Assembly (NCBI GenBank): GCA_028290545.1
Contig: JAQGJP010000003.1
Span: 1-64,000, forward strand
Origin: Rhizobium sp.
Lineage (GTDB): Bacteria; Pseudomonadota; Alphaproteobacteria; Rhizobiales; Rhizobiaceae
Reading direction: 5' to 3'
Length of the DNA: 64,000 bases
The notes below the pieces were generated by a model. The model worked only from the letters and a program-made list of their open reading frames with translations, did no database searches and was not told the origin of the DNA. Made by a program: the position numbers and the translations under genes. This document shows, in pieces, positions 26,319-35,350 of the stretch (position 1 is the stretch's first letter; each line of letters starts with the position of its first letter).

Positions 26319-27356
26319 ATGGTTTTCGTTCTTAATCGACGCAACACTATCAAAAGGCTCGGCGGCGCTGTCGTCGGTCTTGCGCTGGCTGTCACCACGG
26401 TAATGCCAGCCTATTCGGCAACCACGCTCCTCAATGTGTCCTATGACCCGACACGCGAGCTCTACAAGGAATTCAATGCGGCGTTCATCGCCCATTACAA
26501 GAAGGAAACCGGCGAGGATGTCACGGTCGAGCAGTCGCATGGCGGCTCCGGCAAGCAGGCGCGCGCCGTCATCGATGGCCTCGATGCCGACGTCGTGACG
26601 CTGGCACTGGAGGGCGACATCGACGCAATCGCCAAGAAGACCGGCAAGATCAAGGCCGACTGGAAGTCGCGCCTCCCCCACGATTCAGCCCCTTACACCT
26701 CGACGATCGTCTTCCTGGTCCGCAAGGGCAATCCCAAGGGGATCAAGGATTGGGGCGACCTGGTCAAGGGCGACGTGCAGATCGTCACGCCGAACCCGAA
26801 GACATCCGGCGGCGCCCGCTGGAACTACCTCGCCGCATGGGCCTGGGCAAACAAGGAATTTGGCGGCGACCAGGCAAAAGTGAAGGCCTATATCGCCGAA
26901 CTGTTCAAACGCGCGCCCGTGCTCGATACCGGCGCCCGTGGCTCGCTGACCTCTTTCGCCCAGCGCGAAATCGGCGACGTGCTGCTTGCCTGGGAAAACG
27001 AGGCCTATCTGGCCCAGGAGGAATTCAAGGACGCAGGCTTTGAAATCGTCACACCCAGCCTTTCCATCCTCGCGCAGCCTTCGATTGCTGTTGTCGATGC
27101 CAATGTCGATGCCAAGGGTTCGCGCAAAGTGGCCGAAGCCTATCTCAACTACCTCTATTCCGAGGAAGGCCAGACGATCGCCGCCAAGAACCATTATCGT
27201 CCGAGCAAGCCGGAACTGGTGAAAGGGCTCGTCGCATTGCCGACGCTGAACCTCGTCACCATCGACGATCCGCTGTTTGGCGGCTGGAAGAAAGCGCAGC
27301 CGGACCATTTCGGCGACGGCGGCGTCTTCGATCAGATTTACAAGCCAGCAAACTAA
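26319..27356 (+). CDS. Sulfate/thiosulfate-binding periplasmic protein
   Basis: This is a 345-aa family protein (Sbp/CysP) with a signal peptide ending near AYSA (residue 32). Typical blocks are [62 protein letters not shown] and [28 protein letters not shown]. It captures sulfate or thiosulfate for the CysTWA channel encoded downstream. The ATG is preceded by TCTGGAGGG. A GC-rich hairpin follows 31 bp after the stop and separates this gene from cysT. Confidence 0.92.
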   Translation: MVFVLNRRNTIKRLGGAVVGLALAVTTVMPAYSATTLLNVSYDPTRELYKEFNAAFIAHYKKETGEDVTVEQSHGGSGKQARAVIDGLDADVVTLALEGDIDAIAKKTGKIKADWKSRLPHDSAPYTSTIVFLVRKGNPKGIKDWGDLVKGDVQIVTPNPKTSGGARWNYLAAWAWANKEFGGDQAKVKAYIAELFKRAPVLDTGARGSLTSFAQREIGDVLLAWENEAYLAQEEFKDAGFEIVTPSLSILAQPSIAVVDANVDAKGSRKVAEAYLNYLYSEEGQTIAAKNHYRPSKPELVKGLVALPTLNLVTIDDPLFGGWKKAQPDHFGDGGVFDQIYKPAN

Positions 27357-27387
27357 GCTAAAGTCGGCGCTCTGAATTGAGACGGCA

Positions 27388-27422
27388 GGGGTTGCGGAAC
27401 CGAAATACGGCCGCAGCCCCTT
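27388..27422 (+). terminator. Intercistronic hairpin between sbp and cysT
   Basis: An 11-bp stem AGGGGTTGCGG / CCGCAGCCCCT (27388-27398 with 27412-27422, one G-U pair) is followed by TTTAA. It is probably a partial terminator or an mRNA 3' stabiliser that keeps binding-protein levels above permease levels. Confidence 0.7.
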
Positions 27423-27499
27423 TAATGCCTATGCAAAAAAGACTTCGGAGAGACAGGCGCCAAGCCTGCTCTCCCGCCTCAAATTCAACGGGGACTATC

Positions 27500-28354
27500 A
27501 TGTACAACAAACCTCTTGCCGAGCGCATCGGCTTCAGGAGGCATAGCGTCATCCCGGGCTTCGGCCTGAGTTTCGGCGTGACCGTCACCTGGCTGACGCT
27601 GATTATCCTGATACCTCTGGCCGGGCTGGTGCTGCATTCAGCATCGCTCGGCTTTTCCGGCTATGCGAGCCTGCTGGCCGACGAGCGCACGCAGATTGCG
27701 CTGAAGATTTCGTTCGGCTGCGCACTGATCGCCGCCATCGTCAATGTGATCTTCGGCGTTCCGGTCGCCTGGGTGCTGGTGCGCTACAATTTTCCCGGCA
27801 AGCGCATCGTCGATGCGATCGTCGACCTGCCCTTCGCGCTGCCGACGGCAGTTGCCGGCATATCGCTGGCGGCTCTCTATGCCAAGAATGGCTGGATCGG
27901 CCAGATCTTCAACTGGTTCGGCATCAAGATCGCCTTCGCGCCAGCCGGCATCGTCGTGGCGCTGATCTTCATCGGCCTGCCCTTCGTGGTGCGGACCGTG
28001 CAGCCGGTGATCGAGGAGATCGACAAGGAAGTCGAGGAAGCCGCGGCCACTCTGGGCGCCAATCGGTTCCAGACGATCAGCCGCGTCATCCTGCCGAGCC
28101 TGCTGCCCGCGATTCTCACCGGCTTCGCGCTCGCTTTCGCCCGTGCCGCCGGCGAATACGGATCGGTGATCTTCATCGCCGGCAATATTCCTTATGTCTC
28201 GGAGATCGCACCGCTGCTGATCACCATCCGGCTTGAGGAATTCAACTATGCGGGCGCCACGGCGATCGCCACGGTCATGCTTGCGGTTTCCTTCCTGATG
28301 CTGTTCATGATCAATCTCGTGCAGGCCTGGACAAGGAGATATGCCAATGTCTGA
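27500..28354 (+). CDS. cysT: Sulfate/thiosulfate ABC transporter permease CysT
   Basis: This is a 284-aa inner-membrane permease with about six spans and the coupling loop [20 protein letters not shown]. It pairs with CysW to form the sulfate channel. The start is ATG 27500 with GGGGAC upstream; the 41 codons before it in frame cross the hairpin and are not protein-like. It ends 8 bp inside the start of cysW. Confidence 0.9.
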   Translation: MYNKPLAERIGFRRHSVIPGFGLSFGVTVTWLTLIILIPLAGLVLHSASLGFSGYASLLADERTQIALKISFGCALIAAIVNVIFGVPVAWVLVRYNFPGKRIVDAIVDLPFALPTAVAGISLAALYAKNGWIGQIFNWFGIKIAFAPAGIVVALIFIGLPFVVRTVQPVIEEIDKEVEEAAATLGANRFQTISRVILPSLLPAILTGFALAFARAAGEYGSVIFIAGNIPYVSEIAPLLITIRLEEFNYAGATAIATVMLAVSFLMLFMINLVQAWTRRYANV

Positions 28355-29228
28355 TCTCCATAACCAGTCTCCGCATAGCCGGCGCAAATGGCGCTCGGCG
28401 GTGACCGAACCGCTGACGGCGAAGATCCTGCTGATGTCGGCCGCCTTCATCTATCTGCTGCTGATCATCATCCTGCCGCTGGTCTCGGTGCTGGTCGAAG
28501 CGTTCCGCAATGGCGTCGGCGAATATCTGCTGGCCCTCAGGGAGCCCGACGCAATGGCGGCCATCCGGCTGACGCTGCTGGTCGCAGCCATCGCCGTTCC
28601 GCTCAACCTGCTGTTCGGGCTTGCGGCATCCTGGGCGATCGCCAAGTTCGACTTCAAGGGCAAGGCCTTCCTGATCACCCTGATCGACCTGCCCTTTTCC
28701 ATCTCTCCGGTGATTTCGGGCCTCGTCTATGTCCTGCTGTTCGGTGGCCAGAGCCTGCTCGGCCCCTGGCTCAAAAGCCATGGCGTCGAGATTCTGTTTG
28801 CAGTGCCCGGCATCGTGCTTGCCACGATCTTCGTCACCTTCCCTTTCGTCGCCCGTGAACTGATCCCACTGATGCAGGAACAGGGCACGGCCGAGGAGGA
28901 GGCTGCAATCACGCTCGGCGCCAATGGCTGGCAGACATTCACGCGAGTGACGCTGCCCAACATCAAATGGGGCCTGCTCTATGGCGTGCTGCTCTGCAAT
29001 GCACGCGCGATGGGAGAGTTCGGCGCGGTCTCGGTCGTCTCCGGTCACATCCGCGGCCTGACGACGACGATGCCGCTGCATGTCGAGATACTCTATAATG
29101 AGTACAATCTCGCCGGTGCCTTTGCCGTCGCCTCGCTTCTCGCCCTTCTCGCCCTTCTGACGCTCGTGGTGCGCACCGTGCTTGAAATCTGGTTTTCGCA
29201 CGGCCTCGCCGGCTCGAACAAACATTGA
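28347..29228 (+). CDS. cysW: Sulfate/thiosulfate ABC transporter permease CysW
   Basis: This is a 293-aa permease homologous to CysT, with the coupling loop [19 protein letters not shown] and the family block [17 protein letters not shown]. Two ATGs exist. AGGAG at 28334-28338 is 8 bp from 28347 but only 2 bp from 28341, so I chose 28347. It overlaps the cysT end and is followed 11 bp later by cysA. Confidence 0.9.
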   Translation: MSDLHNQSPHSRRKWRSAVTEPLTAKILLMSAAFIYLLLIIILPLVSVLVEAFRNGVGEYLLALREPDAMAAIRLTLLVAAIAVPLNLLFGLAASWAIAKFDFKGKAFLITLIDLPFSISPVISGLVYVLLFGGQSLLGPWLKSHGVEILFAVPGIVLATIFVTFPFVARELIPLMQEQGTAEEEAAITLGANGWQTFTRVTLPNIKWGLLYGVLLCNARAMGEFGAVSVVSGHIRGLTTTMPLHVEILYNEYNLAGAFAVASLLALLALLTLVVRTVLEIWFSHGLAGSNKH

Positions 29229-29239
29229 GGTCATAGACC

Positions 29240-30280
29240 ATGGAAATCCGCATTGAAAACATCCGCAAGGAATTCGACCGATACCCGGCGCTGCACGAAG
29301 TTTCGCTCGACATCCGCTCCGGCGAACTGATCGCCCTGCTCGGCCCTTCCGGCTCAGGCAAGACGACGCTGTTGCGGCTGGTGGCCGGTCTCGAGCGCCC
29401 CACCGCCGGGCGCATCTTCTTCGGCCAGGAGGACGCCTCCAACAAGCCCGTCCAGGATCGCAACGTCGGCTTCGTGTTCCAGCACTACGCCCTCTTCCGC
29501 CACATGAACATTCTCGACAATATCGCCTTCGGACTGACCGTGCGTCCCGCAGCCAAGCGGCCGCCCAAGCCGGAAATCCGCCGGCGGGCGCTGGAATTGC
29601 TCGACATGGTGCAACTGACCGGGCTGGAGAAGCGCTATCCGAACCAGCTTTCCGGCGGCCAGCGGCAACGCGTGGCGCTGGCCCGCGCCATGGCGATCGA
29701 GCCGCGCGTGCTGCTGCTCGACGAACCGTTTGGCGCTCTTGACGCCAAGGTGCGTAAGGAACTCCGCAAATGGTTGCGCGAGTTCCACGACCGCACGGGC
29801 CATACGACGATCTTCGTCACCCATGACCAGGAAGAGGCGCTGGAGCTCGCCGACCGCGTCGTCGTCATGAGCCAGGGCAAGATCGAGCAGGTCGGCTCGT
29901 CGGATGATGTATACGACCGACCGAACTCGCCGAGTGTGTTCTCCTTCATCGGCGACAGCGTCAATCTGCCGGTGACGATGGCGCATGGCAACGTATGGCT
30001 CGCAGGAGAGCATACCGGACTGCAGCACCCTGAAGACGGCGCCGGCCAAATGTTCTTCCGGCCGCGCGATGTCGAACTGATGGCCGAGGACGCGCCGGGG
30101 ATCACGGGCAAGGTCACGACGTCGCGGCGACTTGCCGGTGCGAGAATCGTCGAGATCGACGTGGGCACGGCCGGCACGCCCGTCCTTATCGAGGTTGAAA
30201 TTCCCCTGCACGCTTCGGCGGAGCGCGGGGCAGCGGTGAAGTTCAAGCCGACGCGGTGGAAGATTTTTGCGGATGCATGA
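29240..30280 (+). CDS. cysA: Sulfate/thiosulfate ABC transporter ATPase CysA
   Basis: This 346-aa ATPase is canonical at every motif: Walker [11 protein letters not shown]-loop [17 protein letters not shown], Walker [18 protein letters not shown] and [13 protein letters not shown], with a C-terminal TOBE domain (FFRPRDVEL). It hydrolyses ATP to drive CysTW. The full operon is sbp-cysT-cysW-cysA. Confidence 0.92.
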   Translation: MEIRIENIRKEFDRYPALHEVSLDIRSGELIALLGPSGSGKTTLLRLVAGLERPTAGRIFFGQEDASNKPVQDRNVGFVFQHYALFRHMNILDNIAFGLTVRPAAKRPPKPEIRRRALELLDMVQLTGLEKRYPNQLSGGQRQRVALARAMAIEPRVLLLDEPFGALDAKVRKELRKWLREFHDRTGHTTIFVTHDQEEALELADRVVVMSQGKIEQVGSSDDVYDRPNSPSVFSFIGDSVNLPVTMAHGNVWLAGEHTGLQHPEDGAGQMFFRPRDVELMAEDAPGITGKVTTSRRLAGARIVEIDVGTAGTPVLIEVEIPLHASAERGAAVKFKPTRWKIFADA

Positions 30281-30290
30281 TTGAAAAGCG

Positions 30291-30316
30291 GGGCCGCCGC
30301 AAAACGGTGGCGGCCC
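30291..30316 (+). terminator. Hairpin after cysA
   Basis: A 10-bp stem GGGCCGCCGC / GTGGCGGCCC (30291-30300 with 30307-30316) with loop AAAACG lies 10 bp after the cysA stop. The U-run is missing, so it may need Rho or serve as 3' protection. It is the end of the sulfate importer operon. Confidence 0.6.
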
Positions 30317-30569
30317 GGTATTGGCGCAAGCGTTAACGGTCCGCGTCACAGGGTATGAAACGTGAAAAACATTTTCGCCAGCAAATCGATTGGGGAAATT
30401 ATTTTTTGCTCACTCTTGAATTTTTGACGATTTGCATATAGATAGCCTCCATCGATATTTGCTTGCGACCTTTGCTTGAGAACTTAGCGCTCTCTCAGAT
30501 TTCCTCTCAACTTCGATACGCCTGACCGAATAACCGCCGGGCGAACAATGTGACCGAAAGGAAATCGTC
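30317..30569 (+). promoter_or_regulatory. Long leader of the cold-shock gene
   Basis: These 253 bp before cspA have AT-rich stretches (about 30395-30430) that could hold the promoter, followed by roughly 130 bp of probable untranslated leader ending in GAAAGGAAATCGTC. Long structured leaders are typical of cold-shock genes, where they control translation by temperature. The exact start is not visible, and I see no gene. Confidence 0.4.
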
Positions 30570-30779
30570 ATGAATACAGGAACAGTTAAGTTCTTCAACA
30601 CCACCAAAGGCTTCGGCTTCATTCAGCCGGACAATGGCTCCACGGACGTATTCGTCCATATTTCTGCCGTTGAGCGCGCCGGCATGCGCAGCCTCTCCGA
30701 AGGCCAGAAGGTTTCTTATGAAGTCGTCCAGGACAAGCGTTCGGGCCGTAGCTCGGCTGAAAACCTGCAGGCTGCTTGA
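30570..30779 (+). CDS. Cold-shock domain protein (CspA family)
   Basis: This is a 69-aa single cold-shock domain with both RNA-binding motifs, KGFGFIQP (RNP1) and VFVHISAVE (RNP2). It binds single-stranded RNA/DNA and melts mRNA structure. Its length and sequence are typical of rhizobial CspA paralogs. A terminator follows at 30844, so it is probably monocistronic, with rpsU downstream. Confidence 0.93.
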   Translation: MNTGTVKFFNTTKGFGFIQPDNGSTDVFVHISAVERAGMRSLSEGQKVSYEVVQDKRSGRSSAENLQAA

Positions 30780-30843
30780 TATTATTATTCGCCGCTGCTG
30801 ACCACGAATGTACTGGCAGCGTTCTGGCTGAATGATAGGAAGA

Positions 30844-30868
30844 GGTCGGGCAAGCCCGGCCTTTTTGT
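30844..30868 (+). terminator. Rho-independent terminator after cspA
   Basis: The stem GGTCGG / CCGGCC, extended by GC / GC (30844-30861), is followed by CTTTTTGTTTT. This is a standard intrinsic terminator between cspA and rpsU. Confidence 0.8.
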
Positions 30869-30948
30869 TTTGCGGATTTTCATATCAGCATTACGAGAGA
30901 CATGATCTAACGCGGGCACGCATCGGCGACCCGACCAAAGGAGAAAAT

Positions 30949-31200
30949 TTGCAAGTTCTAGTCAGAGACAACAACATCGAACAGGCACTCCGCGTGCTGA
31001 AGAAAAAGATGCAGCGCGAAGGCGTCTTCCGTGAAATGAAAGCTCGCTCGGCTTACGAAAAGCCGTCCGAAAAACGCGCCCGCGAAAAGGCCGAAGGCAT
31101 TCGGCGGATGCGCAAGATGGCGCGCAAGAAATTGCAGCGCGAAGGCCTGCTGCCTGCTCCGAAGAAGGTTATCCGTCCGACAGCTGCGGCAGCTCGATAA
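30949..31200 (+). CDS. rpsU: 30S ribosomal protein S21
   Basis: This is an 83-aa protein with the S21 sequence [23 protein letters not shown] followed by a Lys/Arg-rich tail (broken here only by phrase length). The start codon is TTG at 30949, preceded by AAAGGAG at 5 bp; no ATG gives the right N-terminus and S21 normally starts with MQVLVRDNN. The in-frame extension back to 30832 crosses the terminator and is not coding. S21 aids initiation on the 30S subunit. Its place next to cspA is common in rhizobia. Confidence 0.92.
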   Translation: MQVLVRDNNIEQALRVLKKKMQREGVFREMKARSAYEKPSEKRAREKAEGIRRMRKMARKKLQREGLLPAPKKVIRPTAAAAR

Positions 31201-31250
31201 TACCGAATCCGGTACATCGAACGACCACATCAAGCCGAATGGGAGCAGAT

Positions 31251-31460
31251 ATGTCCGCAAGCAAAGATGCATTGCAGAGCCCTTCCAAGCTCACCAGCCA
31301 GCAGAAGATCGCTCTGACCGATGATGCCGCGAGGAAAATCATCGCGGCGGAAGTGACCGCCCGTGACAAGAAGACGGAAAAGCTGAAACAGTTGCGTTTA
31401 GCGAAGGTCGCTCTCGAATCCGAAACGGTTGAACCTTCGGCCAAGAAGAAGAAAAAATAG
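31251..31460 (+). CDS. Small Lys-rich conserved-type hypothetical protein
   Basis: This 69-aa protein starts MSASKDALQSPSKL and ends in a run of six lysines (PSAKKKKKK-like tail). It is mostly helical with alternating acidic and basic residues and has no membrane segment. GGGAG lies 6 bp before the ATG at 31251; a further ATG at 31239 has no ribosome site. It follows rpsU by 50 bp and may share its transcript. The function is unknown; the basic tail suggests nucleic acid binding, which is inference only. Confidence 0.65.
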   Translation: MSASKDALQSPSKLTSQQKIALTDDAARKIIAAEVTARDKKTEKLKQLRLAKVALESETVEPSAKKKKK

Positions 31461-31479
31461 CCCCGGTCATCGGGCTTTG

Positions 31480-31944
31480 TCAGGGTCGCAGCAAAAGCTG
31501 CGCTCCTGCCCCCTGCTCCGCGAGCCGGTCTTCCGGATTGCGCAACGGACAAGCGGTAATCGACAGGCAGCCGCAGCCGATACAACCATCGAGATGATCG
31601 CGCAGGGCGATGAGATCCTCGATACGACGATCCAGTGCCGATCTCCACCGTGCCGAGAGTCCGGCCCAATCCTGGGCATTCGGGACCCTGCCATCCGGCA
31701 GCGACGACAGTGCCGCTCCGATGTCCGCGAGCGGTATGCCAACGCGCTGCGCGGCTTTGATCACCGCGACCCGCCGCAGCACCTCGCGCCGATAGCGCCG
31801 CTGATTTCCGCCGGTGCGGATCGACTGGATAAGTTTCCTTTCCTCATAGAAATGCAGTGTGGAAACGGCGACCCCTGCGCGGGCCGCCACTTCCCCCACG
31901 GTCAGCGGACGGTTGATATCGATTGTCGATTTATCCTGCGCCAT
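31480..31944 (-). CDS. soxR: Redox-sensing MerR-family activator SoxR
   Basis: This is a 154-aa MerR-type regulator with an N-terminal winged helix ([21 protein letters not shown]), a dimerisation helix and the SoxR [2Fe-2S] ligand set Cys121-x2-Cys124-x-Cys126-x5-Cys132. It senses redox-cycling compounds or superoxide and activates promoters with overlong spacers. It is divergent from a flavin reductase gene whose promoter carries a matching box. In most non-enteric bacteria SoxR acts directly on such targets and not through SoxS. Confidence 0.93.
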   Translation of the reverse strand: MAQDKSTIDINRPLTVGEVAARAGVAVSTLHFYEERKLIQSIRTGGNQRRYRREVLRRVAVIKAAQRVGIPLADIGAALSSLPDGRVPNAQDWAGLSARWRSALDRRIEDLIALRDHLDGCIGCGCLSITACPLRNPEDRLAEQGAGAQLLLRP

Positions 31945-31948
31945 GGGC

Positions 31949-31979
31949 TTGACCTCAACTTAACTTGAGGTTCTATACA
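31949..31979 (+). promoter_or_regulatory. SoxR box and 19-bp-spacer promoter
   Basis: CCTCAACTTAACTTGAGG (31953-31970) is a near-perfect dyad and differs from the E. coli soxS box (CCTCAAGTTAACTTGAGG) at one base. It lies between TTGACC (31949-31954) and TATACA (31974-31979), 19 bp apart, the stretched spacing used by MerR-family activators. It should drive the flavin reductase gene at 32014 and may autoregulate soxR. Confidence 0.85.
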
Positions 31980-32013
31980 GACAGCTCCACTGATTTTCAA
32001 CCAGGAGCCAACG

Positions 32014-32568
32014 ATGCAGGATAGTTTCAAGATTGCCATACTGATCGGCAGCGCCCGCCAGGGACGCATCGCTGATCGGGTGATGAAATGGCTGATGCCC
32101 GAACTCCGCCGCCATCCCGATTTCACCTATCACATTCTGGACGCCCGCGAGTTTGAAACCGCCGACCGCGCCGATCCATCCTACGAAACCGTCATTCACA
32201 ATGCCGACGGGGTGATCGTCGTCACACCGGAATACAATCACAGTTTCCCGGCGCCCCTGAAGGCCATGATCGATGCGCTCGGCGAACCGTGGCACCGCAA
32301 GCCGGTGGCATTCGTCTGCTACGGCGGCATTTCCGGCGGGCTGCGCGCCATCGAGCAACTCAAGCTGGTGTTTGCCGAACTTGGCATGGTCAGCGTCAGG
32401 GAGGTCGTCAGCATCTCCAGCCCGTGGTCGGCGTTTAGTCCGGACGGCGTGCCCACCAATCCGGACCGGCTCAACGCGGCGGTCCTGCGGATGGTGGGCT
32501 CGTTGCTATGGTGGACGCAGGCACTTTCGGCGGCGCGGGCGGCGACGGCAAAGGAGGTCGCGGCCTAG
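32014..32568 (+). CDS. NAD(P)H-dependent FMN reductase-like flavoprotein, SoxR target
   Basis: This is a 184-aa flavodoxin-like protein of the NADPH-dependent FMN reductase family. It has the phosphate-binding loop LIGSARQGRIADRV, the flavin-contacting TPEYNHSFPAPLKAMIDAL and the YGGISGGLRAIEQL loop. It probably reduces flavins or quinones at the expense of NADPH and would help detoxify redox-cycling compounds. The gene is immediately downstream of the SoxR-box promoter. Its stop codon overlaps that of the convergent membrane protein gene. Confidence 0.85.
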   Translation: MQDSFKIAILIGSARQGRIADRVMKWLMPELRRHPDFTYHILDAREFETADRADPSYETVIHNADGVIVVTPEYNHSFPAPLKAMIDALGEPWHRKPVAFVCYGGISGGLRAIEQLKLVFAELGMVSVREVVSISSPWSAFSPDGVPTNPDRLNAAVLRMVGSLLWWTQALSAARAATAKEVAA

Positions 32569-33419
32569 GCTGCCGCCGCTGCGGGGGCGCCGCCCGGCGC
32601 CTTTCGCATCGCCACGAGATAGCTGAGCGAGGCGAGGAAGATCGCGAAGGCGATCACGATCGGTAGCCAGCCATCCTGCCCGAGGGAGAGGATATCCCGC
32701 AGCCGGTTCTGAAAAGCCACGAAGAGTGCAACCGCCTGATCCGAGCCGGTAATGAGCCTGACATATGCAACCGATATCGGTGAATTGGCGACGGTGAAGG
32801 AGAACGAATAGGAAGCCGTGAAGCCGGCCACGTAATAGACCAGCCGCAGGACTTCCGAGGGGGATTTCTTGTAGAGTTCAACGGGAAAGCACATGAAGGC
32901 GACGAGGGCAGCAAGAAACAGCGTCTCGATCGGCATGCCTCTGACGATCGTTTCGAGATCGATCCTGGCAAACCAGAGATCGCCGAGGTTGAAGAAGAAA
33001 TCCGCCGATGCGCCGAACCAGATGAACAGCGCCAGACCCCAGAGCGGGCTCATTCGCAGGAAGCGGATGCGCATGACGCCGGTGGCGAGCACGACGATGC
33101 CGCAGGCCAGCATGCCATAGGGCCGGATCACGGCGTTCAGCGTCGTATCAAGCGTGCCGCAATTGCCGATGACCGCCGCACATCCGGAAACGCGAATAGC
33201 AAGCCACGTCATGTAATAGAAGTAGATAGCGAAGAATACATATGCCATCGTGGCGATGGCGTTCCACCATAAGTACCGTCCGGCATACATGGACTTCACC
33301 CCTTCGATCAGCATCGTTGCAAATCTCGGAGATATATTAGCAAGACTTTTCAGATTGTCGGAAACACTTGCGTTTCTGGTTTCCGGATTGTGCTGGTTCA
33401 CAAGTCTATAACAGTCCAT
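32565..33419 (-). CDS. Polytopic membrane protein of unknown function
   Basis: This 284-aa protein has about seven hydrophobic segments, for example near residues 52-75 (WWNAIATMAYVFFAIYFYYM), 100-118, 122-145, 165-182, 195-215 and 255-275. The C-terminus is Ala/Pro-rich. I do not recognise the family. Several starts are possible: ATG 33419 gives a 50-residue soluble N-terminus, and later ATGs such as the one at MLIEGVKSMY are alternatives. It ends tail to tail with the flavin reductase gene, each stop (TAG) being one strand of the same CTAG. It may be monocistronic. Confidence 0.7.
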   Translation of the reverse strand: MDCYRLVNQHNPETRNASVSDNLKSLANISPRFATMLIEGVKSMYAGRYLWWNAIATMAYVFFAIYFYYMTWLAIRVSGCAAVIGNCGTLDTTLNAVIRPYGMLACGIVVLATGVMRIRFLRMSPLWGLALFIWFGASADFFFNLGDLWFARIDLETIVRGMPIETLFLAALVAFMCFPVELYKKSPSEVLRLVYYVAGFTASYSFSFTVANSPISVAYVRLITGSDQAVALFVAFQNRLRDILSLGQDGWLPIVIAFAIFLASLSYLVAMRKAPGGAPAAAAA

Positions 33420-33438
33420 GCCTCAGAATGGCACAATT

Positions 33439-34446
33439 TTACCGATCGAATGCGTTGCTTAATTGAACCGCTCCAACCTCGATCCCGTTCCAGTTGCGTA
33501 TTGTGTGATTGGCAATGGCCAGCAGTTTGTCGCGAACCTCGTCGTCGCCCCTGAAGAAATGCGCAAGCGTGCCGGCCACCATGCTGTCGGCGGCGCGCGA
33601 GGCGCCATCGTCGCATTTGAGGGCAATGGACAGGCCGAGTTCCGGAATGACCGCGCAGAACACGCCTTCGGCTCCGGTCTTGGCAAAGATGCGGCCGAGA
33701 GCGGCCTGCATCAGCCGCGTGCACGAGCGTTTCGTGCCGGCGACGTAGAACGGCTCGGCCATGCAGGCATCGATGATCCGCCGCGACGCCTTGGCACGTT
33801 CGGCGCCGAGCCCCTCACCCGTGACCATCTTGGCGAAACCGTGGGCCAGCGCCTTCAGCGGGACTGCATAATTGGGGATCGAGCAGCCATCGGTACCGCA
33901 ATTGTCATGGCCGAGCGCGGTGCCGGTCAGGTCGCCGATGATGTCGCGGATTTCGGCCTGCAGCGGATGATCATAAGTGACATAGCCACCGGGATCTGTT
34001 CCCGTGTGGCAACAGGCGCAAACGAAGCCGGCATGCTTGCCGGAGCAGTTGTTATGAAGCTGGTTGGGTCGATCCAGCGAACGCGCCTGCTGGATAAGAA
34101 CCGGCTGTTCGAACGACCAATGTTCGCCGCATTCAAGCGCGGTCTCATCGCGCCCGGCGGCCTTCAGCATCGAGGCGGCCAGCGCCACGTGTTCGGGCTC
34201 GCCGGAATGGGAGCTCGAGGACAGGGCGAGCTCCCTGTTGCCGAAGCCATAGGCATCGGCCGCGCCGCTTTCGACCAGCGGCAACGCCTGCATGGCCTTG
34301 CAGGCCGAACGCGGGAAGAGTGGTGTTTCGATATCGCCAAATTCGAGAACCGTCTTGCCTGCTCCGTCGACAACGGCGATCATGCCCCGATGAAAACTCT
34401 CGACGCGGTTGCCGCGCGTGACTTCGACAAGAACAGGATTCGCCAT
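33439..34446 (-). CDS. Class 3 L-asparaginase (Rhizobium etli ReAV family)
   Basis: This 335-aa protein matches the ReAV-type asparaginases, which are unrelated to the enteric class 1 and 2 enzymes and resemble beta-lactamase-fold enzymes. Counting against recalled ReAV residues gives a constant offset of one: Ser47 and Lys50 (PRSACK), Ser79 (SSSSHS), and the zinc ligands Cys134 and Lys137 (NNCSGKHAG) plus Cys188 (DGCSIPNY). It hydrolyses L-asparagine to aspartate and ammonia in the cytoplasm. GAAGGAA precedes the ATG. No asparagine-induced regulator or aspartase lies next to it. Confidence 0.88.
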   Translation of the reverse strand: MANPVLVEVTRGNRVESFHRGMIAVVDGAGKTVLEFGDIETPLFPRSACKAMQALPLVESGAADAYGFGNRELALSSSSHSGEPEHVALAASMLKAAGRDETALECGEHWSFEQPVLIQQARSLDRPNQLHNNCSGKHAGFVCACCHTGTDPGGYVTYDHPLQAEIRDIIGDLTGTALGHDNCGTDGCSIPNYAVPLKALAHGFAKMVTGEGLGAERAKASRRIIDACMAEPFYVAGTKRSCTRLMQAALGRIFAKTGAEGVFCAVIPELGLSIALKCDDGASRAADSMVAGTLAHFFRGDDEVRDKLLAIANHTIRNWNGIEVGAVQLSNAFDR

Positions 34447-34543
34447 GATTTTTCCTTCAATCGGCCGGAATGTTTGATGAAGCTCGCAGAGCCGATCATC
34501 TCGGTGAGGGAATTGCAGAATAATCGCGGGAAATCAATCGACC

Positions 34544-35278
34544 ATGCGCCTTTTCAAACGCATCGCCATGCTGATTCTGGCGATCTACCTGCTGCCCGGC
34601 CTGGCGGCGGCAGGCTTGTGGGCGACCACGACACATCCAAAAAGCTACCGCGAGGCGAACTGGACCTCGAGCCAGATGCTACCCGATGCAGCGACCGACA
34701 GGGATGCGCGGATCGTCATCTTCGCGGCCAACACCGGCGGCTTCAAGGGTGCCTTCGCCGTTCATAGCTGGATCGTCCTCAAACAGGCCGGCGCCAGAGG
34801 ATATGACCGCTACGATGTCATGGGCTGGGGGATGCCGGTGCGCAGGAACGGCTTTCCCCCGGATGGCAACTGGTACTCGAACCAGCCACACGTCGTCTGG
34901 CAGCTCACGGGCAAGGACGCCGAAGCGCTGATTCCGAAAATCGAGGCAGCGATCGATAACTATCCGCATAATGTCAGGGGCAGCTACAGGCTGTGGCCCG
35001 GCCCGAACTCCAACACCTTCGTCGCCTCGATCCTGCGTGCGGTGCCGGAGATCGACGCCGTGCTACCGTCCAACGCGGTCGGTCGCGACTATCTGGCCAA
35101 TGGCCGGTTTTATTCTTACGATCCGAATGGAGATGTGCATGTCACGCTGTTCGGGCTGGTCGGCTTTTCCGCCGGCGTCAAGAGCGGCTTTGAAATGCAC
35201 ATCCTCGGATTGGTCGCGGGCCTCGATTTCCGCCATCCGGGCGTGAAAGTACCGGCACTGGGACGGTTTGGCGTTTAA
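34544..35278 (+). CDS. DUF3750 family membrane-anchored/exported protein
   Basis: This is a 244-aa protein with an N-terminal hydrophobic segment (IAMLILAIYLLPGLAAAGLW), probably a signal anchor. The body matches DUF3750: FAANTGGFKGAFAVHSWIVLK, YDVMGWGMPVRR, IEAAIDNYPHNVRGSYRLWPGPNSN and HPGVKVPALGRFG (segments quoted separately). The His, Trp, Tyr and Asn pattern suggests an enzyme acting in the periplasm, but no activity is known to me. It is divergent from the asparaginase gene with 97 bp between, and monocistronic by position. Confidence 0.75.
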   Translation: MRLFKRIAMLILAIYLLPGLAAAGLWATTTHPKSYREANWTSSQMLPDAATDRDARIVIFAANTGGFKGAFAVHSWIVLKQAGARGYDRYDVMGWGMPVRRNGFPPDGNWYSNQPHVVWQLTGKDAEALIPKIEAAIDNYPHNVRGSYRLWPGPNSNTFVASILRAVPEIDAVLPSNAVGRDYLANGRFYSYDPNGDVHVTLFGLVGFSAGVKSGFEMHILGLVAGLDFRHPGVKVPALGRFGV

Positions 35279-35350
35279 TTTCTGGTTTTTCCGCCGATGT
35301 CGTCGGCCTGCTGCAGCGTGAGCAGCAGCAGGCCGTGAAACGTCCTACGA

